This document shows, one piece after another, positions 60,131-64,000 of a stretch of 64,000 nt of DNA (its first letter is position 1; every line of letters starts with the position of its first letter). Under the pieces are notes generated by a model. It was not told where the DNA came from and searched no databases. It saw nothing but the letters and a program-made list of their open reading frames with translations. Position numbers and translations under genes: made by a program. Source of the DNA: JAGIBJ01 sp032119795 (GTDB lineage Bacteria > Actinomycetota > Thermoleophilia > Solirubrobacterales > Solirubrobacteraceae); the NCBI GenBank assembly GCA_032119795.1, contig JAUMFO010000016.1:1-64000 (forward strand), read 5' to 3'.

Positions 60131-61612
60131 CTAGAGCACGGGGCGACGCCCCGCCCAGGGCGCGGCCTGCTCGAGCTGGCTGGCGAGTCGCAGCAGCAGT
60201 GCCTCGCCACCGAGCGCCGCCACGAACTGCATGCCAACGGGGAGCCCGCCCGGAGTCCAGTGCAGCGGGACGCTCATCGCCGGCCGACCGGTGAGGTTGG
60301 CGAGCTGCGTGAAGGGCACCCAGGCGAGGTTCTGCGCGATGATCGTGCGCACGATCGGCGTGTGGCGCAGCTGGCCCGCCAGGCCTGCTCTGAGCAACAG
60401 GTCGGCGCCGCGTTCCAACGCGCGCGGCTGATCGAACTGGCCGATGCGCGGCTGCAGCGTGGCAAGCGTCGGCGTGAGCAGCAGGTCGTACTCCGCGTGG
60501 AAGGCCGCCAGCCGAGCGACATGCGCATGGCGACCCTCGAGCGCGTCGGCGTAGGTGAGCACGTTCGTCGCTCGGCCGAGCGCGGCCGTGATCAGCGTGT
60601 CCTGCTCAAAGCCCTCGTCGCCGCAGCCGGTGAGTCCCTTCACGTAGGCGACGCCTTGCGCGTTGCCGACGAACCAGATCGTCAGGAAGTCCTTGGCGAG
60701 CTGCTCGTCGTCGAACGGCGCCTCACTGAGCAGCTCCACGTCATGCCCGAGTTCCCGCAGCGTGCGGACGGTCTCGTCGACGCCGGCCTGCACCTCCGGG
60801 TCGATGGTCGGCGCGAGGTGGGTCGACGTGAGCACGCCGATCCGCAGCTTGCCCGGGTCGACGCCGACCTCCTCGGCGAACGGCCGCACCGGCCCCGCCG
60901 CCAGGTAGGGCGAGGTGGGCTCCGGCCCGGCGAGCACGTCGAGCATCGCCGCCGCGTCGCGGACGGATCGCGACACCGTCCCGTCGACGGCCATGCCGTG
61001 CAGGCCCTCGCCTTGCGCGGGGCCGCTCGGCACCAATCCTCGCCCGGGCTTGAGCCCGAAGACGCCGCAGCAGGCGGCTGGGATGCGGATCGAGCCGCCG
61101 CCGTCGCTGGCCGCCGCGCACGGCACGATGCCCGCAGCGACGGCCGCTGCCGCGCCGCCCGACGATCCGCCGGTGGTGCGGGAGGTGTCCCATGGGTTGC
61201 GCGCTGGTCCCCACAGCTTGGACTCCGTGATGCCCTTGGCGCCGAACTCCGGGGTGTTGGTCTTGCCGAACACGACCAGGCCGGCGCCGAGCCAGCGGTC
61301 GACGACCGTGGCGTTCGCGTCGGGCGTCCACCCATGCATGGAGCGTGAGCCCTGGCTGGTCGGAACGCCCGCGTAGTCCTGGAAGAGGTCTTTGAGGAGG
61401 AATGGCACGCCGGCGAACGGGCCCGTCAGCGGCTCGGCGGCTCGGGCGTCGGCCTCGGCGTCCATGAATCGCACGATCGCGCTGAGCTTCGGATTGACGG
61501 CCTTGGCGCGCGCCCGGGCGAGGGCCAGCAGCTCAGGGGCGGTTGTGTCACCACTGGCCACGAGCTGCGCGAGGCCAACGGCATCGTGCAGGAGGTAGGT
61601 GTCGAAGTCCAC
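60131..61612 (-). CDS. Amidase (amidase signature family)
   Basis: 493 residues from GTG 61612, with AGGAAGG upstream. Catalytic triad Lys74 in FLLKDLF, the cis-Ser in TTGGSSGGAAAA (about 150) and the nucleophile Ser174 in GGGSIRIP. C-terminal part shows PTLATLQPRIGQ and PAMSVPLHWTPGGLPVGMQFVA as in 6-aminohexanoate-cyclic-dimer hydrolase-like amidases. Hydrolyses an amide; the substrate cannot be stated. Convergent with nothing; the gap to the next gene is about 110 nt. Confidence 0.95.
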   Translation of the reverse strand: MDFDTYLLHDAVGLAQLVASGDTTAPELLALARARAKAVNPKLSAIVRFMDAEADARAAEPLTGPFAGVPFLLKDLFQDYAGVPTSQGSRSMHGWTPDANATVVDRWLGAGLVVFGKTNTPEFGAKGITESKLWGPARNPWDTSRTTGGSSGGAAAAVAAGIVPCAAASDGGGSIRIPAACCGVFGLKPGRGLVPSGPAQGEGLHGMAVDGTVSRSVRDAAAMLDVLAGPEPTSPYLAAGPVRPFAEEVGVDPGKLRIGVLTSTHLAPTIDPEVQAGVDETVRTLRELGHDVELLSEAPFDDEQLAKDFLTIWFVGNAQGVAYVKGLTGCGDEGFEQDTLITAALGRATNVLTYADALEGRHAHVARLAAFHAEYDLLLTPTLATLQPRIGQFDQPRALERGADLLLRAGLAGQLRHTPIVRTIIAQNLAWVPFTQLANLTGRPAMSVPLHWTPGGLPVGMQFVAALGGEALLLRLASQLEQAAPWAGRRPVL

Positions 61613-61722
61613 GGGTGTCGCCTTCCTGGTGGCGCGGGCGAGGGGGACCGAGCCGCGCGGTACACAAACGTACCAGGGTGGTGCTCGCCACGAACACCAC
61701 CCCGCAGGCGCCAAGCGGCGGC

Positions 61723-62085
61723 CTACTCGCCCGCCTGGAGCGCGGCCGCGCCGAGGCCGGCCGCGAGCAGCGCGGTGCCGCCGGCCAGGATTGCCGTCTG
61801 CTTACTGAGCGAGCCGTTGCGAGCGCCGAGCCCGGCGGCGACGGCGTCGAGCACGTCGCAGGCGATGCCGAGCTGCCAGGCCAGCGGCTTCGACTCGGCG
61901 CTGGCCTGCGTCGCAAACGCGGCGAGGGCGACGTCGCGCACGCCGAAGAGGCGAGCCATGTACGGCAGCTGCGGATTGGCGACGGCGTCGAGTCCGAACA
62001 CCTTGCCGGTCGTGTTCGGAGCGGCCCAGGCGCTGACGCCGATCGCGAGTCGCAGGGCTGAGAGGGCGGTTCCGGGCGTGGGCAT
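61723..62085 (-). CDS. Small membrane-associated protein
   Basis: 120 residues from ATG 62085 with GGAG upstream. Contains a short GVSAWAAPNTTGKVFGLDA region, then FGVRDVALAAFATQAS, GIACDVLDAVAAGLG and a closing hydrophobic AILAGGTALLAAGLGAAAL. It has several hydrophobic segments and probably sits in the membrane. Similar to a short, poorly characterised actinobacterial family (DUF4267-like). No function. Confidence 0.75.
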   Translation of the reverse strand: MPTPGTALSALRLAIGVSAWAAPNTTGKVFGLDAVANPQLPYMARLFGVRDVALAAFATQASAESKPLAWQLGIACDVLDAVAAGLGARNGSLSKQTAILAGGTALLAAGLGAAALQAGE

Positions 62086-62230
62086 GCGAGGGCTCCGTTC
62101 GAGGTGAGCCACGCGGTCGGCGGTGGCCCTTCGAGAACCTACCGCGAGCACTCCGGGCCGCTAGGGAAATACGCCGCTCGCCACACGCCTCCGACGCGCG
62201 GCTGCGCCGGCACAGGGTTCGACCCCAGCG

Positions 62231-63052
62231 TCAGCTCGTGCAGCTGACGCTGGTGCTCGTCCAGCTGCTCGTCCACTGCGCCCCGACGCGCGGCTGGCCC
62301 GCGACGGGCTCCACCGTCACCCGGTTGGTGGCGGCGCCGCCGCACTCGTCGCCGTCGCCGTCGACATTGGTGATCGACAGCGTGTCGGAGAACTCCGGGC
62401 CCTTCAGTGCCGCCCAGCGTCCGATCAGGACGCGGCGGCCCACAGCCTTGAGCGGGTCACGCAGCCCTTGCGGGTAGGACAGGACGTCGCCCGCCGTCAG
62501 GTTCGGCAGGTCGGTCACGCCCGGCACGACGGGCGCCGCGGCCCCGGGTGTGCCGGCGCCGACGAGCTGCGGGTCGTCGGCGGGCGACTGGGCGCCCATC
62601 ATCACCGTGCCCTTCGTCGTCACCCAGGCGACCGTCTGCCCGTACGCCTGCAGTCGACTGACGCGTGTGTCGAGCGTTCCCGTGGGGCCGGTCGTCGGTC
62701 GCACGCCCTTCAGCCAGGTGCCGTACGGGCCGTCGGCTGCGTAGATCACGTCGCTCTTGGCGCCGTCGGCGGCGGCTTTGCGCACCGTCCAGACGACCGT
62801 CGATCCGTCAAACGCCAGCTTGCTTTGCTTCGTCCACGGCCCGATCTTGCGCGAGACGGGTGGGTCGCCGTAGTACGCGGTGCACACGTAGAGGTTGCCG
62901 GCGCCCGTCCAGACCACTCCACCGGCCGAGCGCGCAAGCTCTCCCTGGTGCTTCGGACACCTCGGGTCGGCGGCCTTGGCGACGGGAGCGACCGCGCCAG
63001 CCACCAGACCCAGGGCCAGAGCAAGGACGACGGATCGAGAGAGACGTGACAT
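62231..63052 (-). CDS. Secreted hypothetical protein, member of a divergent pair
   Basis: 273 residues from ATG 63052. Signal peptide ends near PVAKA-ADPRC. Opens with CPKHQGELARSAGGVVWTGAGNLYVC, then beta-rich sequence; ends with VTVEPVAGQPRVGAQWTSSW and a final Cys. Four cysteines. The N- and C-terminal motifs recur in the next gene on the other strand, so the two are paralogues. Function unknown. Confidence 0.8.
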   Translation of the reverse strand: MSRLSRSVVLALALGLVAGAVAPVAKAADPRCPKHQGELARSAGGVVWTGAGNLYVCTAYYGDPPVSRKIGPWTKQSKLAFDGSTVVWTVRKAAADGAKSDVIYAADGPYGTWLKGVRPTTGPTGTLDTRVSRLQAYGQTVAWVTTKGTVMMGAQSPADDPQLVGAGTPGAAAPVVPGVTDLPNLTAGDVLSYPQGLRDPLKAVGRRVLIGRWAALKGPEFSDTLSITNVDGDGDECGGAATNRVTVEPVAGQPRVGAQWTSSWTSTSVSCTS

Positions 63053-63178
63053 GGCTGGGAACGGTAGGTGCGGGCCGCCGCCGCTCCAAGGACGCGGGGG
63101 CCAGCCCAGATACCAGAAGCATCTGCCGCCGGTGGGGCGCCCGTGACCGCGCTGCACCGCGACGCTACGTTGCTGCCA

Positions 63179-64000
63179 TGCCAGCCCGCCTGACGCCCCA
63201 CCGCCACCCGATCCGCAAGCGCCGGGGCGCGGCGATCACCACCGCCCTCATCGCCGCCGCAGCACTCGCGCCGGCGACCAGCATCGCCGCGACGCGGGTG
63301 CCGTGCCCGAAGCAGCCGGGCGAGGTTGCGCGCTCGCAGGGCGCCGCCTTGTGGGTGCGCGACGGCGTGCTGTATGGCTGCGCGCCGGCCGTGCGCAGCA
63401 AGGTCGCCGCCTACCGAGCCACACAGCGCACCAAGATCAAACTCGGCACGTGGACCGAGGGGTCGGTCGCGTCGCTGAGCAAGATCGACGCCGTCTGGAC
63501 CGAACGGACGGTCTCCGATGACGGCTCCGTCGCCGATCGCATCTGGGCGTTTGATCTGCGCCGCGGCAAGGCGTGGCTGCGCGGCATCACCGCGCTGCCA
63601 GCCGCCTCCGACGACGGCGCGGAGGTCGTCGCCGTGCGGGCCGCAAGCGACATCGCCGCCTGGGTGACGTCCTCCGGCACGGTGGTACTGCGGGCGCGAG
63701 AGAGTGAGGACGAGCTGGTCGATCTCGGGATCGGCGGCCTGCTCGTCGGCGACAAGGATCCCGGCGTGGCGGGTGCAGGCCTGGTCCCGGAGGCCCAGCT
63801 CGTTGAGACCAAGCGGCGGGTGGTCGTGGGCTCGTGGCCCGAGCAGGTCGACGCCCTCGCGCGCACCCTGAAGTTCCAGATCGACGAGTTCGTGGGCAGC
63901 GACGAGACCGAGTGCTCCGTGACGCTCGTCTGGAAGCTGACCGTTCGCCCGGTCGACGGTGGCCCGCGCGTCGGTGCGACCTGGGCCGCCAACAACGACG
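63179..64000 (+). CDS. Secreted hypothetical protein, paralogue, cut by the window edge
   Basis: ATG 63179; 274 codons are visible and the stop lies beyond the window. Signal-peptide-like N-terminus (ITTALIAAAALAPATSIAA). Shares CPKQPGEVARSQGAALWVRDGVLYGC and LTVRPVDGGPRVGATW with the divergent neighbour, at the same relative positions, which suggests a duplication. As that protein ends about a dozen residues after this motif, little should be missing here. Confidence 0.8.

Overview
The window is very GC-rich bacterial DNA with dense genes, GTG/TTG starts and many 4-nt start/stop overlaps. The gene set points to a high-GC actinomycete, and the mix of genes (C5-pathway heme synthesis beside a Ccm cytochrome c cluster, an MpaB-type oxidase, paired small 'MGFF/MGFL' proteins, many Ala/Gly-rich secreted proteins) most resembles Thermoleophilia/Solirubrobacterales. 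That placement is inference; there is no rRNA gene here to test it. I see no insertion sequence, prophage or CRISPR array.

Layout. 1-535: edge of a repeated multi-palindrome element (copy A). 564-8129 (minus): one long, overlapping gene chain for siroheme/heme synthesis and cytochrome c maturation: precorrin-2 dehydrogenase, a MogA/MoaB-like protein, ccmA, ccmB, ccmC, a ccmD-like gene, hemA, hemC and a cobA-hemD fusion. 8288-13286: a small protein with an MpaB-like oxidase, an MFS carrier, an alpha/beta hydrolase divergent from a TetR regulator with two matching operators, and a LysR regulator. 13287-14115: element copy B. 14201-18338: secreted glycosidase-like protein, DNA glycosylase I, L,D-transpeptidase, FMN-binding protein. 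18486-21374: FTR1 iron permease, then an MFS exporter divergent from a CzrA-like metal-sensing ArsR regulator. 21346-30090: small cytoplasmic proteins, YceH, CorA, an ABC exporter and secreted proteins. 30172-34333: a large LuxR-type ATPase regulator and a MerR/GAF regulator. 34676-37471 (minus): soxR-pxpA-pxpB-pxpC, joined by 4-nt overlaps. 37605-38405: element copy C, inverted. 38420-47251: DsbA-like protein, a multi-domain diguanylate cyclase, a luciferase-like oxidoreductase, a rhomboid-like protein without catalytic residues, and two secreted proteins. 47398-47470: tRNA-Phe. 47461-55666: phosphoribosyltransferase, 2,4-dienoyl-CoA reductase, tandem hairpin repeat, universal stress protein, a glycosyltransferase-PHP fusion, a second GGDEF protein and an M15-like peptidase. 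56302-60014 (minus): a ferric-iron ABC importer. 60131-64000: amidase, small membrane protein, and two related secreted proteins, the last cut by the window edge.

How it fits together. The 7.5-kb minus-strand chain makes heme and siroheme precursors and delivers heme to c-type cytochromes. Two iron uptake systems 40 kb apart (FTR1 and the Fbp-type ABC importer) carry nearly the same 14-bp palindromic box upstream of their first gene, which suggests one metal-responsive repressor controls both.

The most unusual signal is the element present three times (A, B, C). Each copy holds a series of inverted repeats including the palindrome GCAACC-N6-GGTTGC at conserved distances of 103 and 90 bp, flanked in B and C by mirrored arrays of a CCACCGCCGCCA-type unit. 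I do not recognise it as a described repeat family.
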